Shown: positions 1-8,592, numbered from the stretch's first letter. The stretch: DNA of 64,000 nt from Quatrionicoccus australiensis (GCF_020510525.1 NZ_CP075188.1:310001-374000), one strand, 5' to 3'. Translations and numbers: made by a program. Notes: a model not told the origin generated them from the letters alone.

Positions 1-587
1 CCGCCCTGCGGCCCTTCGAAGCGCAGGATGTCGCGCACCTTGAGGCTGTTGAATACCTGTTCCGTGAACAGGCCGCCCGGCACCAGGCGGATGTGCAGTT
101 CGATGATGCCGTCGCTGCGCGGCGCGTTGGCCAGCGAATAGCTGCGTCGCTTGCCGTCCTTCAACAGGAAGTCGATGTACTGGCCGGCGAGGAACTGGAA
201 CTGCTCGCTGCCCGGCAGACGCAGGTGCATGTCGATGACGTCGGGCGCTAGGCGCTCGAGCTTCTCGATGCGGGCCGGCAGGATCTTGATCGGGAAATCG
301 TTGGCCGAGCTCATCTGCTTGCATTCGATGACCAGGTCGCTCTTGGCCGTGGCGCAGCAATACAGGGTCAGGCCGGCGGCCTTGTCGGCATCGCTGAGCG
401 CGTGCGCCTGTGACTTGCCGTGGTCGACGCTGCCTTCGACGACCTTGCCCTTGCAGGCACCACAGGCGCCGTCCTTGCAGCCGTAAGGCATGGTCAGGCC
501 CTGGCGCAGAGCGGCTTCGAGCAGGGTTTCATCGGGTTCGGCGGCAAACTGGCGGCCGCTCGGCTGGACGGTAATCTGGTGGCTCAT
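1..587 (-). CDS. 2Fe-2S ferredoxin/FAD oxidoreductase (CDP-6-deoxy-delta-3,4-glucoseen reductase-like), partial
   Basis: The 3' part of the gene lies beyond the left edge; 195 codons are visible. The protein starts MSHQITVQPSG and first forms a plant-type [2Fe-2S] ferredoxin domain (about residues 1-90), with the cluster cysteines in YGCKDGACGACKG and a later cysteine in LYCCA. A ferredoxin-reductase FAD-binding barrel follows, with the RRSYSLAN flavin motif near residue 150. The missing part should hold the NAD(P)H domain. Such proteins pass electrons from NAD(P)H through FAD to the iron-sulfur centre. Related reductases serve phenol hydroxylases, CDP-sugar deoxygenation and flavin reduction, so the physiological partner cannot be named. 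It is divergent from the epimerase gene, with 33 bp between the start codons. Confidence 0.85.
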   Translation of the reverse strand, partial: MSHQITVQPSGRQFAAEPDETLLEAALRQGLTMPYGCKDGACGACKGKVVEGSVDHGKSQAHALSDADKAAGLTLYCCATAKSDLVIECKQMSSANDFPIKILPARIEKLERLAPDVIDMHLRLPGSEQFQFLAGQYIDFLLKDGKRRSYSLANAPRSDGIIELHIRLVPGGLFTEQVFNSLKVRDILRFEGPQG

Positions 588-605
588 CGGTTCCCCTTGT
601 TGGTC

Positions 606-620
606 GGCTACAATGCAGCC
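606..620 (+). promoter_or_regulatory. Candidate -10 box in a short inverted repeat, next to a GTG start
   Basis: TACAAT at 609-614 lies inside GGCT-ACAATGC-AGCC (606-620), and the GTG start follows directly at 621. If this -10 is used, the transcript would start at or very near the start codon and be leaderless. No good -35 hexamer is visible 16-18 bp upstream, so this stays tentative. Confidence 0.3.
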
Positions 621-1505
621 GTGCAAAAAATACTGATCGTCGGCAGCGGAGACATTGCCCGCCGCATTCTTTCCCGCCTTGCTCACCGCAGTTGCGTCCA
701 TGCCTTGTTGCGCGATCCCGGTCGTGCCGCCGAATGGCGCCTGGCCGGTGCCCGGCCGGTGCTGGCCGATCTCGACCAGCCGGCCAGCCTGCAGCGCCTG
801 GCCGGTCTGGCCGATAGCGTGCTGCATCTCGCACCGCCGCCCGGCGAAGGCCTCCACGACTCGCGCACCCGGCATTTGCTGGCTGCCTTGAGCAAGGGCA
901 AAAGTCTACCACGCCGCCTGATCTACGTTAGTACGACCGGGGTGTACGGTGATTGCGGTGGCGAGATCATCGACGAAACGCGTCGCCTGCAGCCGGAAAG
1001 CAGCCGTGCCGCGCGTCGCGTTGACGCCGAGCGCTGCCTGCGCACCTGGGGGCGGCAGAACGGCGTGAGCGTTTCCATCCTGCGCGCACCGGGCATCTAC
1101 GCCGCCGATCGCCTGCCGTTCGAGCGCCTGAAAAAGGGCCTGCCGGCGCTGTGTACCGCTGACGACGTGTATACCAACCATATTCACGCCGAGGATCTGG
1201 CCAGTGCCTGTGTTGCCGCGCTGCGCCACGGCCGGGCCAATCGCGCCTACAATGTCGTTGATGATTCCGACCTGAAAATGGCCGACTATTTTGATCGGGT
1301 GGCGGATGCTTTTGCCCTGTCCCGGCCGCCGCGCCTGAGTCGTGGCGAAGCCGCCCGCCAGCTTTCACCGGTGCAGATGTCCTTCATGCGCGAATCGCGC
1401 CGGATCGGCAATCGGCGAATCAAAGAAGAATTCAAACTGCGCCTCGCGTACCCGACAGTTGATGCCGGGATAGCAGAGGCGCTCGCAAGGAGAAACGCAT
1501 GTTGA
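621..1505 (+). CDS. NAD(P)-dependent epimerase/dehydratase-like SDR protein
   Basis: A 294-residue protein beginning with an N-terminal Rossmann segment (VQKILIVGSGDIARRIL; glycine-rich GSGDIA at residues 7-12). It has the short-chain-dehydrogenase motif YVSTTGVYGDCGG near residues 98-110, as in extended/atypical SDR proteins of the YeeZ type. The GTG start at 621 is chosen because it opens exactly at the Rossmann strand; the frame stays open upstream to 420, but that part overlaps the divergent reductase gene and reads like a shadow. The stop overlaps the hemJ start (ATGTTGA). The substrate is unknown; NAD(P) binding is the only safe prediction. Confidence 0.8.
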   Translation: MQKILIVGSGDIARRILSRLAHRSCVHALLRDPGRAAEWRLAGARPVLADLDQPASLQRLAGLADSVLHLAPPPGEGLHDSRTRHLLAALSKGKSLPRRLIYVSTTGVYGDCGGEIIDETRRLQPESSRAARRVDAERCLRTWGRQNGVSVSILRAPGIYAADRLPFERLKKGLPALCTADDVYTNHIHAEDLASACVAALRHGRANRAYNVVDDSDLKMADYFDRVADAFALSRPPRLSRGEAARQLSPVQMSFMRESRRIGNRRIKEEFKLRLAYPTVDAGIAEALARRNAC

Positions 1506-1915
1506 TCGTCAAGGCCCTGCATATATCGCTGGTCGTCGCCTGGTTTGCCGGCTTGTTCTACCTGCCGCGCATTTTCGTGAATCTGGCCATGGTGCCGGAC
1601 GACAGTCCGGCCGAGCGCGACCGCCTGCTGCTGATGGCCGGCAAGCTGTTCAAGTTCATGACGCCGCTCGGCATCCTCGCCGTGCTGCTCGGTCTGTGGT
1701 TGTGGTTCGCCTATAATTTTTCCGGTGGCTGGCTGCATGCCAAGACTTTCCTGGTCGCCCTGCTGGTCGTCTATCACGTGCATTGCGGCATGACGCTCAA
1801 GGCTTTCCGCCTCGGGCGCAATACCCGCAGCCACGTCTGGTTCCGCTTTTATAACGAAATGCCCGTGCTCGTGCTGTTTGCCGTGGTCTTTCTTGCCGTC
1901 CTGAAGCCTTTCTGA
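1499..1915 (+). CDS. hemJ: HemJ-type protoporphyrinogen IX oxidase (CopD-like membrane protein)
   Basis: A 138-residue membrane protein with four predicted hydrophobic segments. It matches the HemJ/UPF0093 pattern: KALHIS with His8 near the N-terminus, WFAGLFYLPRIFV, WLHAKTF with Lys82, and the C-terminal NEMPVLVLFAVVFLAVLKPF. The conserved His and Lys are the residues associated with heme binding and activity in characterised HemJ proteins. The enzyme oxidises protoporphyrinogen IX to protoporphyrin IX in the inner membrane, the penultimate step of heme b synthesis. It overlaps the preceding SDR gene by 7 bp and the following methyltransferase by 1 bp (TGATG), which suggests translational coupling. 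Confidence 0.8.
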   Translation: MLIVKALHISLVVAWFAGLFYLPRIFVNLAMVPDDSPAERDRLLLMAGKLFKFMTPLGILAVLLGLWLWFAYNFSGGWLHAKTFLVALLVVYHVHCGMTLKAFRLGRNTRSHVWFRFYNEMPVLVLFAVVFLAVLKPF

Positions 1916-3060
1916 TGAACAAATATTTCGCAATTTGCCCGCGCGGCCTCGAAGAACTGCTGCTTGAAGAACTGCGCGCCGTCGGCGGCGAGGATCTGCA
2001 CGCCATTCATGGTGGTGTCTTCTTCTCCGGCGAGTGGAGCGTCTGCTACCGGGCCAATCTCGAATCGCGCCTGGCGACACGCATCCTCAAACATGTGGTC
2101 AAGGGGCCGTACGCCAGCGAAGAGGACATCTACCGCCTCGCCGTGCGTCAGCTGTGGCCGAATCATTTCGCGGTGACCCGCACCATGCGCGTCGTCACCA
2201 CGGCGATCAAATGCCCGCTCAAGTCGCTCGATTTCGTCACCCTGCGCGTCAAGGATGCTGTCTGCGACCGCTTCCGCGAGGACAAGGGCGAGCGGCCGAA
2301 CATCGATACCCGGCATCCCGATGTCAGCGTGCATGTCTTCCTGACCGAGAACGAATGCACGCTGTATCTCGATACTTCCGGTCAACCGCTGTGGCAGCGC
2401 GGTTTCCGCAAGGCCAGCGTGGAAGCGCCGCTGAAGGAGAATCTCGCGGCCGGCATCCTGAAAATGACCGGCTGGCAGCCCGGCATGGCCCTGGTCGATC
2501 CGATGTGCGGTAGCGGCACCTTCCTGCTCGAAGCCGTGCAGATGGCCCTTGATCGCGCGCCCGGCCTGGATCGCGGTTTTGCCTTCGAGCTGTTGTCGAG
2601 CTTCGAGGCGATGAACTGGGCCAACATCCGGCAAGCCGCGATGGCGCGGGTCAAACCGGTCGAGCCGATGGACATCCGTGGCTACGACATCGACGAAACC
2701 GCCGTGCGTGCCACCCGGCGCAATCTGCAGGAAGCCGGTTTCGCCAATGCCGTGACGGTCGACCGTGCCGATATCCTGGAAACCCAGCCGCTCACCGAGA
2801 ACGGCATCATGGTGACCAATCCGCCCTACGGCGAGCGGATCGGTGAACAGGACGAGCTGGCCTGTCTGTACCCGCAACTCGGTTCGGCGCTGAAAAAGCA
2901 CTGGGCCGGCTGGAACTGTTTCTTCTTCACCGCCGACCTGCGTTTGCCCAAGCTGGTCGGTCTGCGCCCCAGCCGCAAGACGCCGCTGTTCAACGGGCCG
3001 CTCGAATGTCGCCTGTTCGAAATCCGCATGGTGGCCGGCAGCAACCGCAAACCGGCGTGA
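1915..3060 (+). CDS. THUMP-domain class I SAM-dependent rRNA methyltransferase (RlmL-like)
   Basis: A 381-residue protein with a THUMP/ferredoxin-like RNA-binding N-terminal half (about residues 1-165) and a Rossmann methyltransferase C-terminal half. The SAM-binding motif is DPMCGSGT (195-202). The catalytic N6/N2-methyltransferase motif NPPYGER is at 302-308. This is the arrangement of the guanine-N2 methyltransferase half of E. coli RlmKL (m2G2445 of 23S rRNA) and of YpsC-like proteins. The RlmK half is absent, as is usual for stand-alone homologues. The start overlaps the hemJ stop by one base. The exact target nucleotide is inferred only by family. Confidence 0.85.
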   Translation: MNKYFAICPRGLEELLLEELRAVGGEDLHAIHGGVFFSGEWSVCYRANLESRLATRILKHVVKGPYASEEDIYRLAVRQLWPNHFAVTRTMRVVTTAIKCPLKSLDFVTLRVKDAVCDRFREDKGERPNIDTRHPDVSVHVFLTENECTLYLDTSGQPLWQRGFRKASVEAPLKENLAAGILKMTGWQPGMALVDPMCGSGTFLLEAVQMALDRAPGLDRGFAFELLSSFEAMNWANIRQAAMARVKPVEPMDIRGYDIDETAVRATRRNLQEAGFANAVTVDRADILETQPLTENGIMVTNPPYGERIGEQDELACLYPQLGSALKKHWAGWNCFFFTADLRLPKLVGLRPSRKTPLFNGPLECRLFEIRMVAGSNRKPA

Positions 3061-3165
3061 GAGGAATGCCTTGGGCATCGATTTTTTTTGATCCTGGTCA
3101 GTCTTCTGGTCTGGCCAATGTGCGAGCATCCGTTTTTTTGAAAACAATACTTGGAGGAGAAAGCA

Positions 3166-4461
3166 ATGTCTGTTCAGGCCCTATACCAACAAAAACGCAT
3201 GTCGGCCGCCGATGCCATTCGTGTCGTCAAGAATGGCGATACCATCGTCGTGCCGACCGCGGTCGGCGAGCCGCCGTCCTTGCTGACGGCATTGTCCGAA
3301 GCACGTCGCGATTTCCGCGATGTCACCGTGTCGCAGATCCTGCCTGTACGCAAGTACGCCTATTTCGATCCGGAAACCGTTGAAAACATCCGCCACACCG
3401 CCTACTTCTTCAGCGGTGCCTCGCGCCAGGGCGGCCAGGAGGGCTGGATCGACTTCATTCCGGCCTATTTTTCGGAACTGCCGTCGCTGATCAGCAACAA
3501 CCTGAGCCCGGCCGATGTCGTGTTCACGATGGTTTCGCCGATGGACGAGCACGGCTATTTCTCGTTGTCGCTGGCCCCGGACTACACCATGGCGGCGATC
3601 GCCAAGGCGCGCGCCGTGGTCCTCGAAGTCAATCCGAACGTGCCCTTTGCCAACGGCAATTGCCACATCCACATTTCGCAGGTTGCGGCGCTCACCGAGA
3701 GCAATGACCCCATCCTCGAGGTCGGTCTGCCCAAGATCGGTCCGGTCCAGCAGGCCATCGGCAAATACGTCGCCGACATGATCCCGGATGGTGCCACGCT
3801 GCAGATCGGTTACGGCGGCATTCCCGATGCGGTGGTGATGCAGCTGACCCACAAGCACAATCTCGGCATTCATACCGAAATGGTCGGCGATGGCATCATG
3901 AGCCTGGTCGAGGCTGGCGTGGTTGATAACAGCAAGAAGAACTACGGACGTGGCAAGATCCTCGCCACCTTTGCCCTCGGTTCGAAGAAGCTGTATCAGT
4001 TCATGGACCGCAACCCGGCCCTCGAAATGCATCCGGTCGACTTCACCAACGACCCGTATCTGGCTGGTCAGAACGACAACCTGCACGCCATCAACGCGAC
4101 CATGCAGATCGACTTCATGGGCCAGTGCGGCTCGGAAAGCCTCGGTTCGGCACCGTATTCCGGTACCGGCGGCCAGGCTGACTTCGTGCGCGCAGCGAAT
4201 CGTTCGAATGGCGGCAAATCCTTCATTGTCCTGCCGTCGACCGCCAAGGACGACACCATCTCGCGCATCGTGCCGACCCTGTCGACCGGCACGCACGTGA
4301 CGACCAGCAAGAACGACATCAACTATGTCGTCACCGAGTTCGGTGTCGCCCAGTTGCGCGGCAAGACCGCCAAGCAGCGCACCGAAGCCCTGATCGGCAT
4401 TGCCCATCCGGACTTCCGTGGTGAACTGCGCGAGGCGGCCAAGAAGATGAAGCTGCTCTGA
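3166..4461 (+). CDS. Acetyl-CoA hydrolase/CoA-transferase family (4-hydroxybutyrate CoA-transferase-like)
   Basis: A 431-residue protein of the class I CoA-transferase / acetyl-CoA hydrolase family. The signature GIHTEMVGDG places the catalytic glutamate at residue 238, the same number as in the 4-hydroxybutyrate CoA-transferase of Clostridium. The C-terminal half has the typical GGQADF and PSTAKDDTISRIVP segments. The enzyme moves CoA between acetyl-CoA (or another acyl-CoA) and a carboxylic acid through a glutamyl-CoA intermediate. ATG 3166 is preferred because GGAGGAG lies 7-13 bases upstream; an in-frame TTG at 3151 contains that Shine-Dalgarno itself. Acetate, butyrate, propionate or 4-hydroxybutyrate are all possible acceptors. 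Confidence 0.85.
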   Translation: MSVQALYQQKRMSAADAIRVVKNGDTIVVPTAVGEPPSLLTALSEARRDFRDVTVSQILPVRKYAYFDPETVENIRHTAYFFSGASRQGGQEGWIDFIPAYFSELPSLISNNLSPADVVFTMVSPMDEHGYFSLSLAPDYTMAAIAKARAVVLEVNPNVPFANGNCHIHISQVAALTESNDPILEVGLPKIGPVQQAIGKYVADMIPDGATLQIGYGGIPDAVVMQLTHKHNLGIHTEMVGDGIMSLVEAGVVDNSKKNYGRGKILATFALGSKKLYQFMDRNPALEMHPVDFTNDPYLAGQNDNLHAINATMQIDFMGQCGSESLGSAPYSGTGGQADFVRAANRSNGGKSFIVLPSTAKDDTISRIVPTLSTGTHVTTSKNDINYVVTEFGVAQLRGKTAKQRTEALIGIAHPDFRGELREAAKKMKLL

Positions 4462-4477
4462 GATCGGGGAGGTCCGC

Positions 4478-4804
4478 ATGATTCTGCAACGCCGCTTTTC
4501 CGACCAGGAACTCGAGCAGATCATCGAGGAGGCGACCATCTACATGTGCGCCTGTCCCGGTCAGGTGGCGGTGCAGCTGCGGACCTTGCGCGAGCTGTTC
4601 CGTTACCAGGGCAAGTGCGAGATCGAGCCCGGCAACGATGTGGCCGTGCATCAGGCGATCGCTGCCGCGACCATCAAGGCCTATGCGGTGATGGAAGATT
4701 GCCTCGATCAGGTGCTTGAGCTTGAAGGCTGGGACCGGGCAACGCTGCAAATGCCCGAGGGCTTGCGCCGCAAGCGTGCGGAAATGCTCGATCGCGACGA
4801 CTGA
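4478..4804 (+). CDS. Conserved small protein of unknown function
   Basis: A 108-residue, mostly helical, soluble protein that I do not recognise. It begins MILQRRFSDQELEQII and has a CACPGQ motif with cysteines at positions 24 and 26; it is otherwise rich in acidic and hydrophobic residues. It lies 16 bp after the CoA-transferase stop, with GGGGAGG as a good Shine-Dalgarno, so it is probably co-transcribed with it. Codon use matches its neighbours, so I take it as a real gene. A role linked to CoA-transferase metabolism would only be a guess from position. Confidence 0.65.
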   Translation: MILQRRFSDQELEQIIEEATIYMCACPGQVAVQLRTLRELFRYQGKCEIEPGNDVAVHQAIAAATIKAYAVMEDCLDQVLELEGWDRATLQMPEGLRRKRAEMLDRDD

Positions 4805-4857
4805 GCGGTCTGCCGGTGCAAGCCGCCGGCCATTACATACTGTTGCAATTGAATACG

Positions 4858-4916
4858 CCCGATCTGCCGATAATTCGCTATCTTGAAAGCGTGATTACGG
4901 AAGATCGGGTGTACCC
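4858..4916 (+). other. Inverted repeat in the leader of a small exported-protein gene
   Basis: CCCGATCT (4858-4865) is matched perfectly by AGATCGGG (4902-4909), with 36 bp between. The right arm overlaps the likely Shine-Dalgarno (GGAAGA) of the gene starting at 4917, and a short GGGT-GT-ACCC palindrome touches the ATG. It may be an operator or an RNA structure that hides the ribosome site; no function is proven. Confidence 0.35.
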
Positions 4917-5264
4917 ATGAAATTACTGAAATCCCTGTTGTTGCTGGCGCTTCTGGTCATGGCCGGAGCGGGCAGTGCCTGGGCGCATGGCAGTCGTGTC
5001 GGCGTTTATGTCGGCCCTTACTGGGGTTATCCATCGCCCTGGTTCTATCCCCCTTATTACCGGCAGGAAGTGATTGTCGTGCAGCCGGCGCCGCCGCCGG
5101 AACCGACCGTCTATATCGAGAAGCAGGAAAGCGTTGTGTCCGAGCCGGCCCCGGCGCCAGCCCAGCAATACTGGTATTACTGCGCGGCCAGGAAGGGCTA
5201 TTACCCCTATGTCAAGGAATGTCCTGGCGGTTGGCAGAAGGTTCTGCCGCAACCGGAAAAGTGA
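4917..5264 (+). CDS. Small exported protein rich in Tyr/Pro
   Basis: A 115-residue protein with a clear Sec signal peptide (MKLLKSLLLLALLVMAGAG, cleavage near AWA-H at about residue 23). The mature part is rich in tyrosine and proline (GPYWGYPSPWFYPPYY). A proline/glutamate linker leads to a C-terminal block, QQYWYYC...GYYPYVKECPGGW, that I have seen in many short betaproteobacterial exported proteins. The two cysteines in this block could form a disulfide. It is followed 7 bp later by a lipoprotein gene, so both probably act in the envelope. The function is unknown. Confidence 0.7.
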   Translation: MKLLKSLLLLALLVMAGAGSAWAHGSRVGVYVGPYWGYPSPWFYPPYYRQEVIVVQPAPPPEPTVYIEKQESVVSEPAPAPAQQYWYYCAARKGYYPYVKECPGGWQKVLPQPEK

Positions 5265-5271
5265 GCAAAGC

Positions 5272-5823
5272 ATGAATATGCAGAAAAAATCCATGATGCG
5301 ACTTTTGCCGCTGGCCGGTTTCCTGGCGCTCGGTGCCTGCACCGTCATGCCGACCGGGCCGAGTGTGATGGCCCTGCCCGGTAGCGGGCAGTCGATTGAG
5401 CGCTTCCGTGCGGATGATGTCTATTGCCGCCAGTTTGCGCATACCCAGATCGGTGGCAAAACGGCCGAAGAAGCGTCGCAGAAGTCGGCCGTGACCAGTG
5501 CTGCGGTCGGAACGGCAGTCGGTGCGCTGGCCGGTGTGGCGATCGGTGGTGATTCACGTGGTGCGGCGATTGGTGCCGGTACCGGGCTGCTGCTCGGTAC
5601 TGCAGTAGGTACCGACGCGGCGCGGGCTTCCGGTGTCGGTACCCAGCGCCAGTACGACAATGCCTACGTGCAGTGCATGTATGCGCAGGGACATCGCGTC
5701 CCGGTGCCGGCCAGCATGGCGACGCCGCGTGCCGTTGCGGCGCCCGCAACGGCTGTACGCGCCGACGATGCCGGCATTCCGCCGCCTCCGCCGGGTTTGC
5801 CCCCGCCGCCGCCAACCCGATAG
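5272..5823 (+). CDS. Glycine-zipper lipoprotein
   Basis: A 183-residue predicted lipoprotein. The signal sequence ends in the lipobox LGAC (Cys24), so Lgt (encoded near 19 kb) should modify it. The middle (about residues 75-125) is an Ala/Gly-rich glycine zipper (AVGTAVGALAGVAIGG and GAAIGAGTGLLLGTAVG) of the type that inserts in or spans the outer membrane in Omp-like and YmgG-type lipoproteins. A conserved QRQYDNAYVQCMYAQGH block and a Pro-rich tail (PPPPPGLPPPPP) follow. ATG 5272 is used; ATG 5278 is an alternative. It probably shares a transcript with the preceding exported protein gene. Confidence 0.75.
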   Translation: MNMQKKSMMRLLPLAGFLALGACTVMPTGPSVMALPGSGQSIERFRADDVYCRQFAHTQIGGKTAEEASQKSAVTSAAVGTAVGALAGVAIGGDSRGAAIGAGTGLLLGTAVGTDAARASGVGTQRQYDNAYVQCMYAQGHRVPVPASMATPRAVAAPATAVRADDAGIPPPPPGLPPPPPTR

Positions 5824-5833
5824 GTCGGCGCTT

Positions 5834-5860
5834 GCCGGCGTTTGCTCAGGCGACGCCGGC
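5834..5860. other. 8-bp inverted repeat between convergent genes
   Basis: GCCGGCGT (5834-5841) and ACGCCGGC (5853-5860) can form a stem across the lipA stop codon, between the lipoprotein gene and convergent lipA. No T-run follows on either strand, so it is only a weak candidate for transcript-end stabilisation. Confidence 0.3.
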
Positions 5861-6817
5861 GCTGTGCGCCTGCTGGTCCGCCCAGTAGCTGGAGCGGACC
5901 ATCGGAGCGCAGGCGGCACCGGTAAAGCCCATCTTTTTCGCTTCTTCCTCGTACATCTTGAAGGTGTCGGGATGCACGTAGCGTGACACCGGCAGATGAT
6001 GGCCGGACGGCGCCAGATACTGGCCGATGGTCAGCATTTCGACGTCGTGGGCGCGCAGGTCGCGCATGACTTCGAGAATTTCCTCATCGGTTTCGCCGAG
6101 ACCGACCATCAGGCCCGACTTGGTGGATACCTTCGGGTAGCGCGCCTTGAACTGCTTGAGGAAATCCAGCGAGTGCTGGTAGTCGGCGCCCGGACGTGAT
6201 TGCTTGTAGAGACGGGGTATCGTTTCCATGTTGTGGTTGAGCACGTCGGGCAGGGCGCCGCCGAGCACGTCGAGCGCCACGTCCATGCGACCGCGGAAAT
6301 CCGGCACCAGGGTTTCGATGGTCGTGGTCGGTGACAGTTCGCGGGTGTGACGGATGACATCGACGAAGTGCTGGGCGCCACCGTCGCGCAGGTCGTCACG
6401 GTCGACGCTGGTAATCACGACATATTTGAGTTTCAGGGTCGCCACCGATTCGGCCAGTTCGCGCGGCTCATCCGGGTTGGGCGGCAGCGGTTGACCGTGG
6501 CCGACGTCGCAAAACGGGCAGCGCCGCGTGCAGATGTCGCCGAGGATCATGAAGGTCGCCGTGCCGCGGCCGAAGCATTCGCCGATGTTCGGGCAGGTCG
6601 CTTCCTCGCAGACGGTGTGCAGCTTCTTCTCGCGCAACATGGTCTTGATCTCGCCGAAGCGGCCGGCGCTGTTGCCGGCCTTGACGCGGATCCAGTCGGG
6701 TTTGCGCAGCGCTTCGGCAACCGGCACGATCTTGATCGGAATGCGCGCCGTCTTGAGTTCGCCCTTTTGCTTGACGCCCTTTTGCTTGGCGCTGCCCTTG
6801 ATCTCGTTTTCAGCCAT
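5846..6817 (-). CDS. lipA: Lipoyl synthase
   Basis: A 323-residue radical SAM enzyme that inserts two sulfur atoms into protein-bound octanoyl groups to make lipoyl groups on pyruvate/2-oxoglutarate dehydrogenases and GcvH. The auxiliary 4Fe-4S cluster motif is C70-EEAT-C75-PNIGE-C81. The radical SAM motif is C96-TRR-C100-PF-C103. The C-terminal RSSY serine ligand is present ([10 protein letters not shown]). The N-terminus carries a lysine-rich extension (about 25 residues). The start overlaps the end of lipB by 8 bp, so the two are translated together. Confidence 0.97.
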   Translation of the reverse strand: MAENEIKGSAKQKGVKQKGELKTARIPIKIVPVAEALRKPDWIRVKAGNSAGRFGEIKTMLREKKLHTVCEEATCPNIGECFGRGTATFMILGDICTRRCPFCDVGHGQPLPPNPDEPRELAESVATLKLKYVVITSVDRDDLRDGGAQHFVDVIRHTRELSPTTTIETLVPDFRGRMDVALDVLGGALPDVLNHNMETIPRLYKQSRPGADYQHSLDFLKQFKARYPKVSTKSGLMVGLGETDEEILEVMRDLRAHDVEMLTIGQYLAPSGHHLPVSRYVHPDTFKMYEEEAKKMGFTGAACAPMVRSSYWADQQAHSAGVA

Positions 6818-7427
6818 GTTGTCTTTCCAGTTGCAGCAGCAGTTGCTGCGAGAGTTGCTCGCCCGCCTCGCCGGCGGTGAGCGGAATGTTCAGGTCCCTG
6901 GTCTGCACGATCTGCAGGCCGGGGTAGCCGCAGGGATTGATCGCGTCGAAGGGCGTCAGGTCCATGTCCACATTGAGCGAAACGCCGTGGTAGGAACAGC
7001 CGTTGCGGATGCGCAGTCCGAGCGCGGCGACCTTGGCGGCGCCGACATAGACGCCGGGCGCACCATCGTGCCGTTCGGCCGTGACGCCGTAGTTGCCGAG
7101 CAGGTCAATGACCGCCTGTTCGATGGCTGTGACCAGTTCGCGTACCTTGATTTTCAGGCGCGCCAGATCGAGCAGCAGGTAGATTACGACCTGGCCGGGG
7201 CCATGGTAGGTGACCTGACCGCCGCGGTCGATCCGGACCAGCGGAATGCCGACGTCGCGCAGGATGTGTTCCGGCTTGCCGGCCTGACCCAGGGTGTAGA
7301 CCGGCGGGTGTTCGACGATCCACAGCTCGTCCGGCGTTGCGGCCGTACGGCTGGCGGTGAACGCCTGCATGGCCTGGAAGGTCGGCTCATAGTCGACCCG
7401 ACCCAGGTATTTGACGGTGGGGGTCAC
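6810..7427 (-). CDS. lipB: Octanoyl-[ACP]:protein N-octanoyltransferase
   Basis: A 205-residue LipB. It transfers octanoate from acyl carrier protein to the lysine of lipoyl domains, giving the substrate for LipA. The family motif [12 protein letters not shown] is at 68-79. The catalytic Lys132 (GAAKVAALG) and Cys166 (INPCGYPG) are both present. It sits between the ybeD-like gene (7 bp upstream) and lipA (overlap) in the order dacC-dat-ybeD-lipB-lipA, close to the arrangement in enterobacteria. Confidence 0.96.
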   Translation of the reverse strand: MTPTVKYLGRVDYEPTFQAMQAFTASRTAATPDELWIVEHPPVYTLGQAGKPEHILRDVGIPLVRIDRGGQVTYHGPGQVVIYLLLDLARLKIKVRELVTAIEQAVIDLLGNYGVTAERHDGAPGVYVGAAKVAALGLRIRNGCSYHGVSLNVDMDLTPFDAINPCGYPGLQIVQTRDLNIPLTAGEAGEQLSQQLLLQLERQHG

Positions 7428-7433
7428 GGCGGC

Positions 7434-7703
7434 TTAGAGGACGACCTTGATCAGCGGATGGCCGCTCAGGTCGGTGTACAGCGCGTCGAGCTGCGGCTTC
7501 GAGGTGGCGATCACGGTGCAGGTCAGGCTGATGTAGTTGCCGCCGGAGCTGGCGCGCATTTCCATGCTTGCCCCGTCGAAATCGGGGGCGTGCTGGGTGA
7601 CGATGCTCAGTACCACCTGGGAAAGCTCGTCGTGCGCCTTGCCCATGATCTTCAGGGGAAACTCGCAGGGAAATTCGAGTAGGGTGTCCTTGTAGGATGC
7701 CAT
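7434..7703 (-). CDS. UPF0250/YbeD-like protein
   Basis: An 89-residue protein matching the YbeD family (DUF493): LLEFPCEFPLKIMG near the N-terminus, SSGGNYISLTCTV in the middle, LSGHPLIKVVL at the end. E. coli YbeD has an ACT-like fold resembling regulatory domains. Its position between dacA-type and lipB genes is conserved in proteobacteria, and a regulatory link to lipoate metabolism has been suggested but not shown. Its start lies one base from the dat stop. Confidence 0.9.
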   Translation of the reverse strand: MASYKDTLLEFPCEFPLKIMGKAHDELSQVVLSIVTQHAPDFDGASMEMRASSGGNYISLTCTVIATSKPQLDALYTDLSGHPLIKVVL

Positions 7704-7704
7704 G

Positions 7705-8592
7705 TCAGCCTTTACGCATTACCGTGTTCTTGAAGTCCTGATACCACTGCCACATCTGTTCGCCGTACGGGCCGGGTCGGCCGGCATTTTTGCCATGTCC
7801 GACCGGTTGACCGTCCAGCGTCGTGATCGCCAGGATTTCCTTGGTCGATGAGGTCATCCAGACCTCGTCGGCGGCGCGAAGTTCAGTTTCGCTGATCTCG
7901 CGCACTTCCAGCGCCTGCCCATGTTGGGCTGCGAGTTCGAGGATCACGTCGTAGGTGATGCCGGGCAGCATCAGCTGCGTCTTGGGCGGCGCGAGCAGCA
8001 CGCCGTCCCTGACCACGAAAATGTTCGAGGCGGCGCCTTCCTTGAGCCAGCCGTCGCGCAGCAGCAGCGCTTCGGCACAGCCCTGTTCGACCGCCTGCTG
8101 GCGGGCCAGCACATTGGCGAGCAGCGAGATGACCTTGAGATCGCAGCGGCTCCAGCGCAGGTCGGGCACCGTGATCGCGGCAACGCCTTTGGCCCTGAGC
8201 TCGGCCGGCGTGGTGAGCAGCGGCGAGGCGAAGGCAAAGGCGGTCGGCGCGACAGTGGCCGGCGGGAAGGCGTGGTCGCGCTTGTCGTCGGCGCCGCGCG
8301 TTACCTGCAGGTAGATCGACTGGTCATCCCAGGGTGCGCTGGCGATCAGCTTGAAAATGACCTCTTTCCAGGCGTCGACCGCTAGCGGATTGGTCAGCTT
8401 GATGCCGTCCAGCGTCGCCTGCAGGCGCTTGAGGTGTTCATCGATGCGAAAGGCGCGCCGGGAATAGACCGGAATGACTTCATAAACCCCGTCGCCGTAC
8501 AGGAAACCGCGGTCGAGCGGCGAGATGCCCGCCGCAGCAAGCGGCAGGAACTGGCCATTCAGGTAAACCGGGTCGGCAACGTAAGGGGTCAT
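7705..8592 (-). CDS. dat: D-amino acid aminotransferase (class IV PLP)
   Basis: A 295-residue fold-type IV PLP enzyme. The Schiff-base lysine is Lys153 in the CDLKVISLLAN segment, and the family block EGAASNIFVV (phosphate contact) follows. D-amino acid transaminases convert D-Ala plus 2-oxoglutarate to pyruvate plus D-Glu. Branched-chain and 4-amino-4-deoxychorismate enzymes share the fold, so substrate choice is by best resemblance. The ATG at 8592 starts 4 bp after the dacC stop. A longer frame (start 8688) would run into dacC and is rejected. The position next to a D-Ala carboxypeptidase suits a role in recycling released D-alanine. Confidence 0.85.
   Translation of the reverse strand: MTPYVADPVYLNGQFLPLAAAGISPLDRGFLYGDGVYEVIPVYSRRAFRIDEHLKRLQATLDGIKLTNPLAVDAWKEVIFKLIASAPWDDQSIYLQVTRGADDKRDHAFPPATVAPTAFAFASPLLTTPAELRAKGVAAITVPDLRWSRCDLKVISLLANVLARQQAVEQGCAEALLLRDGWLKEGAASNIFVVRDGVLLAPPKTQLMLPGITYDVILELAAQHGQALEVREISETELRAADEVWMTSSTKEILAITTLDGQPVGHGKNAGRPGPYGEQMWQWYQDFKNTVMRKG

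Noticed and set aside
3151..3165. TTG start at 3151 for the CoA-transferase
   Set aside because: The five extra codons contain the Shine-Dalgarno of the ATG at 3166, and family members start near MSVQ.
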